A stretch of DNA of 64,000 bases, from NCBI RefSeq assembly GCF_000496075.1, contig NZ_AWXZ01000013.1, positions 186,001-250,000 on the forward strand. Direction: 5' to 3'. A program made the translations under genes and the position numbers. The notes under the pieces are model-generated. The model searched no databases and was not told the origin of the DNA. It worked only from the letters and a program-made list of their open reading frames with translations. Of the stretch, positions 37,737 to 46,841 are shown piece by piece (position 1 is the stretch's first letter; each line of letters starts with the position of its first letter). The stretch is from Lutibaculum baratangense AMV1 (GTDB lineage: Bacteria > Pseudomonadota > Alphaproteobacteria > Rhizobiales > Tepidamorphaceae).

Positions 37737-38381
37737 ATGGAGTTCCTGCCGTCCTTGCCCGTGCTCGCCGCGTATGTGGCGGCGGTGCTCGTGCTCACGA
37801 TCACGCCGGGCCCCGACATGACGCTGTTCCTCGGCAAGGCGGTGACGTCGGGACGCGCGGCGGGCTTCGCCGCGATGCTGGGGGCGAGCTCCGGCATCTT
37901 CATCCACACGCTTCTGGTCGCCGCAGGTCTCTCGGCGCTTCTTGCCGCCAGCGCGGTCGGGTTCACGGTCCTCAAAGTGGTCGGAGCAGGCTATCTGGCG
38001 TGGCTCGCGTTCGACGCCTTGCGGAACGGATCGGGCTTCACCCTCGGCGGGACGCGGCGCGTCCGGAAGGAGAGCCTCGGCCGCGTCTGGCTGAAGGGGC
38101 TGAGCGTCAACCTCCTGAACCCGAAGATCATCATGTTCTTCGTGACCTTCCTGCCCCAGTTCGTATCGCCGCAGGATCCCGCCGCCGCGCAGAAGCTCGT
38201 CTTTCTCGGGGCGACGTTCGTGGTCGTGTCGCTTCCGGTCTGCGGCGCGATGGTGGCGTCCGCCGCCGGCATCTCGAGCTTCCTCTCGCGCTCGCCACGG
38301 GTGATGCGCGGCGTGGACTATCTGTTCGCCGGGATCTTCGGAGCGTTCGCGGTCCGGCTCCTCTTCGCCCGACCGGGCTGA
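37737..38381 (+). CDS. LysE/RhtB family amino acid exporter
   Basis: Inner-membrane protein of 214 residues with about six helices. Family marks are LTITPGPDMTLFLGKAVTSGRAAGFAAMLGAS, GAGYLAWLAFDALRNG and WLKGLSVNLLNPKIIMFFVTFLPQFV. It is directly downstream of the Lrp-type gene, the classical regulator/exporter pairing, so export of an amino acid or related compound is likely. The particular substrate is not readable. Confidence 0.93.
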   Translation: MEFLPSLPVLAAYVAAVLVLTITPGPDMTLFLGKAVTSGRAAGFAAMLGASSGIFIHTLLVAAGLSALLAASAVGFTVLKVVGAGYLAWLAFDALRNGSGFTLGGTRRVRKESLGRVWLKGLSVNLLNPKIIMFFVTFLPQFVSPQDPAAAQKLVFLGATFVVVSLPVCGAMVASAAGISSFLSRSPRVMRGVDYLFAGIFGAFAVRLLFARPG

Positions 38382-38478
38382 ACGTCCTCCTCTGGATGGA
38401 ATGGATCCGTCAGGAGGGGTCCGAAGTTGGCGTCGAGGCCGGCCTTCCGGCCGGACCGCCGGGAGACAGGAGGTGACG

Positions 38479-38892
38479 ATGCCGCGTTTGAAGGGAATCC
38501 TCGAGACCGTCCTCTATGTCGACGATCTCGAGCGGGCTCGCGCGTTCTACGAAGGTGTGCTCGGGCTCAAGGCTGCCCATGCGGACGAGCGCATGTGCGC
38601 CTTCGAGGTGGTCCCGGACCAGGCGCTCCTCGTCTTCAAGCGCGGCCAGACCCTTGATCCCGTCGAGCTCCCGGGCGGCACCATTCCCCCGCATGACGGG
38701 CAGGGCGACCTTCATATGGCCTTCGTGGTGGAGAAGGACGAGATGCGGGACTGGGAGGCTCTCCTGGGCGAGAAGGAGGTCCCCGTCGAATCGACCCTCG
38801 ACTGGCGTAACGGCGGGCGCAGCGTCTATTTCCGCGATCCGGACGGCAACCTGCTCGAGCTGGCCACTCCGGGCCTCTGGCGCAGGCGCTGA
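38479..38892 (+). CDS. VOC family (glyoxalase/bleomycin resistance-like) protein
   Basis: 137 residues starting MPRLKGILETVLYVDDLERA behind a strong ribosome site (AGGAGGTGA, 38468-38476). The paired beta-alpha-beta-beta-beta modules are visible: ARAFYEGVLGLKAA in the first and GRSVYFRDPDGNLLELATPGLW in the second. Metal-ligand positions include His in GDLHMAF and Glu in LLELA. Members are dioxygenases, isomerases or resistance proteins; the specific role is unknown. Confidence 0.9.
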   Translation: MPRLKGILETVLYVDDLERARAFYEGVLGLKAAHADERMCAFEVVPDQALLVFKRGQTLDPVELPGGTIPPHDGQGDLHMAFVVEKDEMRDWEALLGEKEVPVESTLDWRNGGRSVYFRDPDGNLLELATPGLWRRR

Positions 38893-38895
38893 CGC

Positions 38896-39375
38896 CTACC
38901 GGCCACCGGGGCCAGATCCCGGCCCGAACTGCAACAGCAATACGCCGGCCGCGATGAGCGCGATCGCGAGGAACCGGTCCGGCGTGACGGGCCGGGTGGA
39001 GAAGCCGGCCACCCCGAAATGGTCGAGCAGCAGCCCCGCCGTAAGCTGGCCCGTGATGATCGCCGCCGCGAAGGCGGCGCCACCTATGGCGGGTGCCACA
39101 TAGACGGCCGCGGTCACCAGCACGACGCCGAGCAGGCCACCGACCCACAAGGACGGCGGCGTCGCGCGCACCGCAGCGAACTCGGGCAGCGGGATCCGCA
39201 AGGCGAGCACGATGGCCAGGAGAAAGACACTGCCCACGAGAAAGGACGCGGTGGCGGCTAGCACAGGATGGCCGAGAGATCGCCCGAGGCCGGCGTTGAT
39301 CCCCGCCTGGAGCGGCAGCACGCTGCCGGCCGCGACGGCGACGGCGAGCCAGCCCGCCTGCATCCACGGCGTCAC
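38896..39375 (-). CDS. DMT family transporter, YdcZ (DUF606) type
   Basis: Small inner-membrane protein of 159 residues with five hydrophobic helices: GSVLPLQAGINAGLGRSLGHPVLAA, SFLVGSVFLLAIVLAL, WVGGLLGVVLVTAAVYVAPAIGGAAFAA and ITGQLTAGLLLDHFG. These are the signatures of YdcZ proteins, half-size DMT members that may dimerise. It is downstream of greA on the same strand. The substrate is unknown. Confidence 0.9.
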   Translation of the reverse strand: MTPWMQAGWLAVAVAAGSVLPLQAGINAGLGRSLGHPVLAATASFLVGSVFLLAIVLALRIPLPEFAAVRATPPSLWVGGLLGVVLVTAAVYVAPAIGGAAFAAAIITGQLTAGLLLDHFGVAGFSTRPVTPDRFLAIALIAAGVLLLQFGPGSGPGGR

Positions 39376-39407
39376 CGGATGGCGCTCTCTCGGCGCGGCA
39401 TCCCCGC

Positions 39408-39881
39408 TCAGCCGAAGGAGATCTCGAGGATCTCGTAGCCGCGCGCACCGCCGGGGGCCGCAACCTCGACGGCGTCACCCACCTTCTTGCCGATCAGCGC
39501 GCGGGCGACCGGCGAGGAGATCGAGACCTTGCCCGACTTCACGTCGGCCTCGGAGTCGCCGACGATCCGGTAGACCTTCTCTTCTTCGGTCTCCTCGTCG
39601 AGAATTTTCACGGTCGCACCGAAGACGACGGAATCACCGGCCAGCTTGCTCGTGTCGATCACGTCCGCGCGCCCGATCTTGTCCTCGAGCTCGGCGATGC
39701 GGGCCTCGTTCATGCCCTGCGCTTCCTTGGCGGCATGGTATTCGGCGTTCTCGGACAGGTCGCCGTGTGCACGCGCCTCCGCGATCGCTTCGATGATGCG
39801 CGGGCGTTCGACCTGCTTGAGCCGCTTCAGCTCCGCTTCCATGGCCGCGAAGCCCTCGGCCGTCATCGGGATCTTGTTCAT
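39408..39881 (-). CDS. greA: Transcription elongation factor GreA
   Basis: 157 residues, the normal length. The N-terminal coiled coil begins [21 protein letters not shown] and carries the acidic tip Asp41/Glu44 ([16 protein letters not shown]) that enters the RNA polymerase secondary channel to stimulate transcript cleavage. The C-terminal FKBP-like domain ends [13 protein letters not shown]. carB lies 144 bp upstream on the same strand, the common order in Hyphomicrobiales. Confidence 0.97.
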   Translation of the reverse strand: MNKIPMTAEGFAAMEAELKRLKQVERPRIIEAIAEARAHGDLSENAEYHAAKEAQGMNEARIAELEDKIGRADVIDTSKLAGDSVVFGATVKILDEETEEEKVYRIVGDSEADVKSGKVSISSPVARALIGKKVGDAVEVAAPGGARGYEILEISFG

Positions 39882-40025
39882 CGGTGTTCACGTTTTGCCG
39901 GCTGGAACTGGGAAAGGTCGGGGTGGCCGGACATTCACCCCGTCCCGAATTGTGCATGGCTGTCAGGAAGAGCCGTCCCCCCATGGAACGGCATCATGCG
40001 GCAGACTTCAAGCGATGCCTCGGCC

Positions 40026-43000
40026 TCAGATCGCCGCGCGAATGCCGACATAGGCCTGCAGCGGGACCGCTTCAAGCGTCCCCGTGGCCATGGCACGGAT
40101 CCCTTCGGCCGCCGCGACCGCACCGGCCACTGTGGTGTAGTAGGGGACCTTGCCCATCAGCGCCGCCCGTCTCAGTGCCCGGCTGTCGCCCAGCGCCTGA
40201 GCGCCTTCGGTCGTGTTGAAGACGAGCTGCACTTCGCCGTTCTTCAGGGCGTCCACGATGTGCGGCCGGCCTTCGAGCACCTTGTTGATGCGCTTGGCCG
40301 TCACGCCGTGTTCCTCGAGGTAGCGCTGCGTGCCGCCGGTCGCGATGATGGTGAATCCCAGCTCCTCGAGAATGCGCACACTGTCCACGATCTTCGCCTT
40401 GTCTGCGTCGCGCACCGAGACGAAGACGGTTCCCGCCGTCGGCACCCGCGTGCCGCCGCCGAGCTGGGACTTCGCGAAGGCGATCGGATACGAGCGGTCG
40501 ATGCCCATGACTTCGCCGGTCGAGCGCATCTCGGGTCCGAGCAGCGTGTCGACGCCGGGGAAGCGCGCGAAGGGGAAGACCGCTTCCTTGACCGCGATGT
40601 AATCGAGCTTCTTCTCCTTCAGCTCGAAGGAGGCGAGCTTCTCGCCGACCATCACGCGCGCCGCGATCTTCGCGATCGGGACGCCGATCGTCTTCGCGAC
40701 GAAGGGCACGGTGCGGCTCGCGCGCGGATTGACCTCGAGGACGTAGATCTCGTTGTCCTTGATGGCATACTGCACGTTCATCAGGCCGACGACCTCGAGG
40801 CCCTTCGCCAGCGCCGCCGTCTCGCGCTTCAGTTCCTCGATCAGCTCCGGCGACAGCGAGTGGGGGGGAAGCGCGCAGGCGGAGTCGCCCGAGTGGATGC
40901 CCGCCTCCTCGATATGCTCGAGGATGCCGCAGACGAAGACGTCGGTGCCGTCCGACAGCGCATCGACATCGACCTCGATCGCGTCCGACAGGTAGGAGTC
41001 GATCAGGACCGGGCTCTTGCCGGAGACCACGACCGCCTCGCGCACGTAGCGCTCGAAGTCGGTGGGATCGCGTACGATCTCCATCGCCCGGCCGCCGAGC
41101 ACGTAGGACGGGCGCACGACGGCGGGGTAGCCGATCTGGTCGATGATCGCCCGCGCCTCGTCGACGCTCTTGGCGATGCCGTTCCGGGGCTGGCGCAGCC
41201 CGAGCTTGTTCAGAAGCCGCTGGAAGCGGTCGCGATCCTCGGCGAGGTCGATCATGTCGGGCGAGGTGCCGAGGATCGGCACGTCGGCGTCCAGCAGCGG
41301 CTGCGCGAGCTTCAGCGGCGTCTGCCCGCCGAACTGCACGATGACGCCCAGAAGCGTCCCCTTCGACTGCTCGACGCGCACGATCTCGAGCACGTCCTCC
41401 GCCGTCAGCGGCTCGAAGTAGAGCCGGTCGGAGGTGTCGTAGTCCGTCGAGACCGTCTCCGGGTTGCAGTTCACCATGATGGACTCGACGCCCATCTCCT
41501 CGAGTGCGAAGGCCGCGTGGCAGCAGCAATAGTCGAACTCGATGCCTTGCCCGATCCGGTTCGGGCCGCCGCCCAGGATCATCACCTTCTTGCGCTCCGA
41601 CGGCCCGGCCTCGTCGGCGAGGGAGCCGGCGAAGGGGCTCTCGTAGGTCGAGTACATGTAGGCCGTCGGCGACGCGAACTCGGCCGCGCAGGTATCGATG
41701 CGCTTGTAGACGGGATGGACGTCGAGCCTGTCGCGCAGCGCACGCACCTCGTGCTCCTCCACGCCTGCCAGCCTGGCGAGGCGCGCGTCGGAGAAGCCGA
41801 GCGACTTCAGCTTGCGCAGCGGCTTCTGCGTCTGGGGCAGGCCGAGCCGCTTCACCTTGGCCTCCATCGTCACGATGTCCTGGATCTGCTCCAGGAACCA
41901 GCGATCGATGGCACAGGCCTCGTAGACGAGATCGAGGCTCGCGCCCTCGCGGATCGCCTGGGCGACCTTCAGGATGCGGTCGGGCATCGGCTTCGACAGC
42001 GCCGCCTTGATGGCGTTCTTGTCGTCGCCCAGGCCGAGGCCGGGAATCGCGATCTCGTCGAGCCCGTCGAGGCCCGTCTCGAGGCCGCGCAGCGCCTTCT
42101 GGAACGACTCCGCGAAGTTGCGGCCGATCGCCATGACCTCTCCGACGGACTTCATCGCCGTCGTGAGGATGGGCTCGGAGCCCGGGAACTTCTCGAAGGC
42201 GAAGCGCGGGATCTTCGTGACGACGTAGTCGATGGAGGGCTCGAACGAGGCGGGCGTCGCGCCGCCGGTGATGTCGTTCTCGAGCTCGTCGAGCGTGTAG
42301 CCGACGGCGAGCTTCGCGGCGATGCGCGCGATCGGGAAGCCGGTCGCCTTCGATGCCAGCGCGGAAGAGCGCGAGACGCGCGGGTTCATCTCGATGACGA
42401 CGAGGCGGCCGTTTTCCGGATCGATCGCGAACTGCACGTTCGAGCCACCGGTCTCCACCCCGATCTCGCGCAGCACGGCGATCGAGGCGTTGCGCATCCG
42501 CTGATATTCCTTGTCGGTCAGCGTCAGCGCCGGCGCCACGGTGATCGAGTCGCCCGTATGGACGCCCATGGGGTCGATGTTCTCGATGGAGCAGATGATG
42601 ATGCAGTTGTCGTCCCTGTCGCGGACGACCTCCATCTCGAACTCCTTCCAGCCGAGGACGCTCTCCTCGATCAGGACCTCGTTCGTCGGCGAGGCCTCGA
42701 CGCCCGTCAGCACGAGATCGTAGAGCTCCTCGAGCGTGTAGGCGATGCCGCCGCCGGTGCCGCCGAGCGTGAAGGAGGGGCGGATGATCGCCGGCAGCCC
42801 GGTGACCTTCGAGGCGTTCAGCGCCTGGATCTGCGCCGTCAGCCGGTGCTCCTCGCGCCTGATGCGCTCGCCCTCGGCCCACTTCTTCTCGAAGGCGGCG
42901 CGGGCAGCCTTGCGCTCGGCCGGGTCGGAGTGGGTGTTGTCGATCTCCTCGAGCGCGCGCTTCCTCTCGGTCTTGAAGCGCTGCTTCAGCTCGGTCGTGT

Positions 43001-43448
43001 TGACGAAGCTCGCCTTCGGCGTCTCCAGGCCGATCTTCGCCATCGCCTCGCGGAAAAGCTCGCGGTCCTCGGCCTTGTCGATCGCCTCGGCGCGGGCGCC
43101 GATCATCTCGACGTCGAACCTCTCGAGCACCCCGTCGCGATTGAGCGACAGCGCGGTGTTCAGCGCCGTCTGGCCGCCCATCGTCGGCAGGAGCGCGTCC
43201 GGGCGCTCGTTCTCGATGATCTTGGCGACTATCTCGGGCGTGATCGGCTCGATATAGGTCGCGTCCGCCAGCTCCGGATCGGTCATGATCGTCGCCGGGT
43301 TGGAGTTCACCAGGATGACCCGGTAACCCTCCTCCTTCAGCGCCTTCACGGCCTGGGTGCCGGAATAGTCGAACTCGCAGGCCTGACCGATGATGATCGG
43401 GCCGGCGCCGATGATGAGGATGGACTTGATATCGGTGCGTTTGGGCAT
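40026..43448 (-). CDS. carB: Carbamoyl-phosphate synthase large subunit
   Basis: 1140 residues. It makes carbamoyl phosphate from bicarbonate, ATP and ammonia delivered by CarA, for arginine and pyrimidine synthesis. Two homologous ATP-grasp halves are clear: residues 1-~410 ([20 protein letters not shown], then [11 protein letters not shown]) and about 570-950 ([20 protein letters not shown]). The C-terminal methylglyoxal synthase-like allosteric domain is at about 960-1140 ([14 protein letters not shown]). Slightly longer than E. coli CarB because of an alphaproteobacteria-type insertion near residues 160-200 (rich in Lys, Arg and Glu). Confidence 0.98.
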   Translation of the reverse strand: MPKRTDIKSILIIGAGPIIIGQACEFDYSGTQAVKALKEEGYRVILVNSNPATIMTDPELADATYIEPITPEIVAKIIENERPDALLPTMGGQTALNTALSLNRDGVLERFDVEMIGARAEAIDKAEDRELFREAMAKIGLETPKASFVNTTELKQRFKTERKRALEEIDNTHSDPAERKAARAAFEKKWAEGERIRREEHRLTAQIQALNASKVTGLPAIIRPSFTLGGTGGGIAYTLEELYDLVLTGVEASPTNEVLIEESVLGWKEFEMEVVRDRDDNCIIICSIENIDPMGVHTGDSITVAPALTLTDKEYQRMRNASIAVLREIGVETGGSNVQFAIDPENGRLVVIEMNPRVSRSSALASKATGFPIARIAAKLAVGYTLDELENDITGGATPASFEPSIDYVVTKIPRFAFEKFPGSEPILTTAMKSVGEVMAIGRNFAESFQKALRGLETGLDGLDEIAIPGLGLGDDKNAIKAALSKPMPDRILKVAQAIREGASLDLVYEACAIDRWFLEQIQDIVTMEAKVKRLGLPQTQKPLRKLKSLGFSDARLARLAGVEEHEVRALRDRLDVHPVYKRIDTCAAEFASPTAYMYSTYESPFAGSLADEAGPSERKKVMILGGGPNRIGQGIEFDYCCCHAAFALEEMGVESIMVNCNPETVSTDYDTSDRLYFEPLTAEDVLEIVRVEQSKGTLLGVIVQFGGQTPLKLAQPLLDADVPILGTSPDMIDLAEDRDRFQRLLNKLGLRQPRNGIAKSVDEARAIIDQIGYPAVVRPSYVLGGRAMEIVRDPTDFERYVREAVVVSGKSPVLIDSYLSDAIEVDVDALSDGTDVFVCGILEHIEEAGIHSGDSACALPPHSLSPELIEELKRETAALAKGLEVVGLMNVQYAIKDNEIYVLEVNPRASRTVPFVAKTIGVPIAKIAARVMVGEKLASFELKEKKLDYIAVKEAVFPFARFPGVDTLLGPEMRSTGEVMGIDRSYPIAFAKSQLGGGTRVPTAGTVFVSVRDADKAKIVDSVRILEELGFTIIATGGTQRYLEEHGVTAKRINKVLEGRPHIVDALKNGEVQLVFNTTEGAQALGDSRALRRAALMGKVPYYTTVAGAVAAAEGIRAMATGTLEAVPLQAYVGIRAAI

Positions 43449-43596
43449 GCGCGTGCTTTTGTCCTGCGCGCAGTTCGGGTGCGCGTCGCGAGAAGTCCGC
43501 CAATCGTGTTGAAGGTCGGCGGTTGACTACAAGAAACCCGCCGCCAGCGCTACCCCAAATGATGCGGCACAGGCGTCGGGACCAGTCCCCTCCACA

Positions 43597-43884
43597 TCAA
43601 TCCTCCGCGGATCCCGGCTCCTCGCCCCCCGACGGCAGCTCGGCGGCCAGCGTCCGGCTGCCGTCGAAGTCGCCGATGCCCTGGCTCAGCGCGTAGCAGG
43701 CGAGCCGCACGCTGAGCGGAATCTCGACCGACTTTCCGCCCCGCTCGCCCTTCTCGTAATACTGGATGATGCGCTTCTTGAGGCCCAGCCGGTCGGCCGC
43801 CTCCTTCTGCTTGAGGCCGAGCCCCTTGCGCCAGGCGCGGAACTGTTCGGGGGTCATCGATAGCTCTTTCTGTGTCTGCGACAT
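43597..43884 (-). CDS. XRE family transcriptional regulator
   Basis: Small cytoplasmic DNA-binding protein of 95 residues. The XRE helix-turn-helix occupies about residues 10-55 (MTPEQFRAWRKGLGLKQKEAADRLGLKKRIIQYYEKGER). An acidic, proline-rich C-terminus follows. ATG 43884 is preferred; 43857 is possible. Its promoter (TTGGAA-17-TATGCC) carries the palindrome ACGCAC-GAG-GTGCGT in the spacer, and a second copy sits in the divergent promoter, so it most likely represses itself and the divergent small transcript. Confidence 0.88.
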   Translation of the reverse strand: MSQTQKELSMTPEQFRAWRKGLGLKQKEAADRLGLKKRIIQYYEKGERGGKSVEIPLSVRLACYALSQGIGDFDGSRTLAAELPSGGEEPGSAED

Positions 43885-43919
43885 CAAGCGGTCCCTTCGG
43901 CCCGTCGGGTACGGCGACC

Positions 43920-43948
43920 GGCATAGCACGCACGAGGTGCGTTTCCAA
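43920..43948 (-). promoter_or_regulatory. Predicted promoter of the XRE gene
   Basis: On the minus strand, -35 TTGGAA (43943-43948) and -10 TATGCC (43920-43925) with a 17-base spacer, ending 36 bases before the XRE start codon. The spacer contains the first palindromic operator. Confidence 0.55.
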
Positions 43949-43971
43949 TTGACAGAGTCGCACTGAGTGCG
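43929..43971. promoter_or_regulatory. Pair of palindromic operators, CGCAC-N3-GTGCG
   Basis: Two copies of CGCAC-N3-GTGCG, at 43929-43941 (spacer GAG) and 43959-43971 (spacer TGA). Their centres are exactly 30 bp apart, about three helical turns, so two dimers would bind the same face of the DNA. Each lies between the -35 and -10 elements of one of the two divergent promoters. Confidence 0.7.
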
Positions 43972-43977
43972 TCATGC
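43949..43977 (+). promoter_or_regulatory. Predicted promoter of the divergent small transcript
   Basis: Consensus -35 TTGACA (43949-43954), a 17-base spacer holding the second operator, and a weak -10 TCATGC (43972-43977). Transcription would start about 85 bases before the 41-codon ORF. Confidence 0.5.
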
Positions 43978-44069
43978 TTTCCGAGTCAGAAACAGGCGCG
44001 CCCGTCAAGCCTCGTCACCTCACGGACACGATGCGGCAAGACGGCGCAGATGGGAAAGGAGGCCCGGAA

Positions 44070-44195
44070 ATGCTCGTGGATATTCTCATTCGGCGCGCGG
44101 CGATGCGCATCGACCACGTCGACATGGACCGTTCGGCGAAGTGGAACTGCACCTGGTCGAGCCTCTGGCGCCGCGCGAGCAGCTGGCGGAAATGA
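44070..44195 (+). CDS. Candidate 41-residue protein divergent from the XRE regulator
   Basis: A 41-codon ORF too short for most gene finders. AGGAGG (44057-44062) lies seven bases before its ATG, a near-ideal ribosome site. The product is basic and tryptophan-rich: MLVDILIRRAAMRIDHV at the start and CTWSSLWRRASSWRK at the end, with four Trp in the last 17 residues and a hydrophobic/basic character. A terminator-like hairpin follows 48 bases after the stop. A longer in-frame start at 43974 exists but overlaps the promoter. No family is recognised; the layout (regulator, operator pair, small basic peptide) recalls toxin or peptide-effector loci, but that is inference. Confidence 0.5.
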   Translation: MLVDILIRRAAMRIDHVDMDRSAKWNCTWSSLWRRASSWRK

Positions 44196-44243
44196 GGACC
44201 GACGAGGCCGGAAACCAGAAAATCCTACCTGCAGTCGGTACCT

Positions 44244-44271
44244 GAAGGGCGCGGAGCGATCCGCGCCCTTC
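44244..44271 (+). terminator. Terminator-like hairpin after the 41-codon ORF
   Basis: Perfect 12-bp stem GAAGGGCGCGGA / TCCGCGCCCTTC with a GCGA loop. The T-run is weak (CTTCTT straddles the stem end), so efficiency is uncertain. Confidence 0.7.
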
Positions 44272-44710
44272 TTCATGTCGATTTCGGCCGCGAAAGACGG
44301 GGGCACCTCATGGCAATGCCTCCCGCGCGGCCCGAAACGGCGCCTCGCGGCGCTGTTCGGACGGACCGGCCACGAGACATCCGCCCGGTCTACATGCGGT
44401 GCCTACCTGCAAGCGGCACCTCGGCGCCGAGGCCCGCACGGAGACGGCGACCATCGCGAGATCGGTCGCGAAACGGTGGCTGTTCCGGCGTCGACTGCCG
44501 CTTCACCGGCGAGAACGCGGCCTCTTCAGCGCGTTCGGCCGAGCCGAGCGTCCTGTCGCGCCGCCCGCTACCTCGGCCGCTACATGCGGTGCCGGCCGCA
44601 CGGCGGCCCAGGGGTGATGCGCGCCACCCGCAGGCCGATTCCCGAGCATGAGGAACAAGGGGTGCCGGAGCGGGTTCCGTTGCCGTGGGAACCGGACGAG
44701 GAGCTGGGAC
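44272..44710 (+). other. Intergenic stretch before the zinc metallopeptidase gene
   Basis: 439 bp without a supported gene. Frames cross it, but none has a ribosome site plus a recognisable product. A 14-base direct repeat (CTACATGCGGTGCC) occurs at 44390-44403 and 44580-44593. No clear promoter was identified by eye. Confidence 0.4.
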
Positions 44711-45592
44711 ATGCGGTGGCGTGGACGGCGCGGCAGCGCCAACGTGGAGGACAGGCGCGGCCGTGGCGGGTTCGGGCGCATGGCCGGCGGCGGCATGCGG
44801 ATCCCGGTCGGGCGGGGCGGTGTCGGCGGGCTCGGCTTCATCGCCGTCGTGCTCGTCGTCTCGATGCTCCTCGGGGTCAATCCGCTCGCGCTTCTCGAGG
44901 GCCTCGACGGCGGCCCGCAGCCGCCAGGCCAGACGCGCACGACGGAGGCCCAGGACGAGCTCTCGCAGTTCGCCTCCGTCGTCCTCGCCGACACGGAGGA
45001 CACCTGGAACCGGATCTTCGAGCGGATGGGCGAGGACTATCCCGAGCCGACGCTCGTGCTCTTCAGCGGCGCGGTCGCCTCGGCCTGCGGCAGCGCGAGC
45101 TCCGCGGTCGGGCCGTTCTACTGCGGCGGCGACCAGCGGCTCTATCTCGACCTCGACTTCTTCTCCGAGCTCCGCCGCCGCTTCGAGGCGCCGGGCGACT
45201 TCGCCCAGGCCTATGTCATCGCGCACGAGGTCGGCCATCACGTCCAGAACGTGCTCGGGATCCTCGGCAGGTACCAGGAGGTGCGCCGCGGGCTCTCCGA
45301 GAGCGACGCGAACGCGCTCTCCGTCCGGGTCGAGCTGCAGGCCGACTGCTTCGCCGGCGTCTGGGCGCATGACACGCAGCAGAAGGGGCTGCTCGAGGAG
45401 GGCGACATCGACGAGGCGCTGAACGCGGCCGCGCAGATCGGCGACGACGCGATCCAGGAGCGGACGCGCGGCTACGTCGTGCCGGACAGCTTCAACCACG
45501 GCACCTCCGAGCAGCGCGCGCGCTGGTTCCGGACCGGGCTCGAGCAGGGCAGCCTCGACGCCTGCGACACGTTCGAGGCGGAGCGGCTCTAG
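44711..45592 (+). CDS. Neutral zinc metallopeptidase family protein (YpfJ type)
   Basis: About 293 residues starting MRWRGRRGSANVEDRRG behind GAGGAG. One N-terminal transmembrane segment (GGLGFIAVVLVVSMLLGV) anchors it. The outer domain carries the zincin motif HEVGHHVQ, with FYCGGDQRLYLDLDFF before it and RVELQADCFAGVWAH after it, the third metal ligand region. Bacterial YpfJ-like proteins are uncharacterised predicted peptidases. Annotated start 44648 would add residues before the conserved beginning. The cupin gene follows with no gap. Confidence 0.92.
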   Translation: MRWRGRRGSANVEDRRGRGGFGRMAGGGMRIPVGRGGVGGLGFIAVVLVVSMLLGVNPLALLEGLDGGPQPPGQTRTTEAQDELSQFASVVLADTEDTWNRIFERMGEDYPEPTLVLFSGAVASACGSASSAVGPFYCGGDQRLYLDLDFFSELRRRFEAPGDFAQAYVIAHEVGHHVQNVLGILGRYQEVRRGLSESDANALSVRVELQADCFAGVWAHDTQQKGLLEEGDIDEALNAAAQIGDDAIQERTRGYVVPDSFNHGTSEQRARWFRTGLEQGSLDACDTFEAERL

Positions 45593-46090
45593 ATGAAGCC
45601 AACACCCGAGACGCGGCTGTTCGAGGACGACGGGGCGATCCCCAACTCGCGCCACCCCGTGCTGATCTACTGGGGCGCCCTCGAGCCCGAGGAGGCGGAC
45701 GGGTTCGAGGATCTCTTCGCCCGGAACGGCTGGACCGGCGCGTGGCGTGGCGGGATCTTTCCCTACCATCACTACCACTCGACGGCGCACGAGGTGCTCG
45801 GCGTCGCGGCCGGCTCGGCGAAGGTCAGGGTCGGCGGGGAGGGCGGCGAGACGTTCAGGCTCTCGGCCGGCGACGTCGTCGTGCTGCCGGCGGGGACCGG
45901 CCACAAGTGCCTCTCGGCGAGCGGGGACTTCGAGATCGTCGGCGCCTATGACCGCGGCCGCGACTGGGACGTTCTTCGCGGAGCGCCCGGCGACCGCCCG
46001 AAAGCCGACGAGAACATCGCTCGCGTGCCGACGCCCGAGCGCGACCCGGTGAACGGACGCGGCGGGGCAGAAGAGCTCTGGCGGGGATAG
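45593..46090 (+). CDS. Cupin domain protein
   Basis: 165 residues, starting at the base after the metallopeptidase stop, so co-transcribed and probably coupled. The cupin barrel shows FPYHHYHSTAHEVLGVAAGSAKV (three histidines and a glutamate as metal ligands) and the second motif LSAGDVVVLPAGTGHK. This resembles the YjlB-type cupins of unknown function. Role not known. Confidence 0.9.
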   Translation: MKPTPETRLFEDDGAIPNSRHPVLIYWGALEPEEADGFEDLFARNGWTGAWRGGIFPYHHYHSTAHEVLGVAAGSAKVRVGGEGGETFRLSAGDVVVLPAGTGHKCLSASGDFEIVGAYDRGRDWDVLRGAPGDRPKADENIARVPTPERDPVNGRGGAEELWRG

Positions 46091-46313
46091 CGAGATAGAC
46101 CGCTCCGTCGCGGGGGCGCCGCAGAAGAAACATCCCGGTAACATGGAAATGTCGAAGACATAATCTTCAAATTTGTTCGTCTTCGCGAGACTATCCCACA
46201 ATCACTATTGCGGGGAAGCGCGGTTCGTGGAAGATCCGCGGGATGCTCCGCCTCGGCCTTCGAGCAGTGGGATCGGCCCGCTGAGCCCAGCGGAGCTCAT
46301 CGGGAGACGCGAA

Positions 46314-46793
46314 ATGACTCTGAGATCGGTCCTGGCGGGGGCGGCCCTCGTCGCGGCGTCCGCGTCGGGCGCGGCGGCGGGAGGCGAAGTGTCGGTGGAG
46401 CGCGGCGCCTATGTCGCCGCGACGAGCGGCTGCCACGACTGCCACTCCGGCGGCTTCGCCGAATCGGGCGGCCATGTGGACCCCGCGACCGCCCTGACGG
46501 GCGTGCCGGTCGGCTTCCGGGGGCCGTGGGGCACGACCTATCCCGTGAACATCCGCGCCTACATGGCGGAACTGAGCGAAGACGAGTGGGTGGCGCGGGC
46601 GAGGGACATGAAGACCCGCCCGCCGATGCCGTGGTTCTCGCTCAACATCATGGAGGAGAGCGACCTGCGCTCCTTCCACCGTTACGTCGCCTCGCTCGGC
46701 CCCGTCGGCGAGCCGATGCCGGACTATGTCGCGCCGGGCGAGACGCCGCAGACGCCGGTCATCGACTTCGTGCCGAAATCGCCGACGATGTGA
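46314..46793 (+). CDS. Exported mono-haem c-type cytochrome
   Basis: 159 residues with a Sec signal peptide (LRSVLAGAALVAASASGAAA) starting at ATG 46314. One covalent haem site, CHDCH, lies in YVAATSGCHDCHSGG. Downstream GFRGPWGTTYPVNIRAYM and MPWFSLNIMEESDL resemble cytochrome subunits that accompany periplasmic dehydrogenases; one of the methionines is a candidate distal ligand. No dehydrogenase partner is adjacent. A 7-bp inverted repeat (46153-46185) in the A+T-rich upstream region may be regulatory. Confidence 0.88.
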   Translation: MTLRSVLAGAALVAASASGAAAGGEVSVERGAYVAATSGCHDCHSGGFAESGGHVDPATALTGVPVGFRGPWGTTYPVNIRAYMAELSEDEWVARARDMKTRPPMPWFSLNIMEESDLRSFHRYVASLGPVGEPMPDYVAPGETPQTPVIDFVPKSPTM

Positions 46794-46801
46794 GGCGGGC
46801 A

Positions 46802-46825
46802 GGGCGGAGCCCATGTGCTCCGCCC
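46802..46825. terminator. Hairpin between convergent cytochrome and carA genes
   Basis: Perfect 9-bp stem GGGCGGAGC / GCTCCGCCC with a 6-base loop between the two stop codons. No U-tract on either side, so Rho-independent activity is uncertain. Confidence 0.55.
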
Positions 46826-46841
46826 GACGCCGAAGCCGGCG

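Noticed and set aside
39735-43526. A 1263-codon plus-strand frame antisense to carB, and a 1143-codon second minus-strand frame in the same place
   Set aside because: Long open frames opposite genes are expected in G+C-rich DNA. The translations are Arg/Ala/Asp/His-rich with no domains, while carB in its own frame is unmistakable.
44390-44593. 14-base direct repeat CTACATGCGGTGCC (44390-44403 and 44580-44593)
   Set aside because: Only two copies, no shared flanks or inverted ends, and not bounding a recognisable element; chance cannot be excluded.
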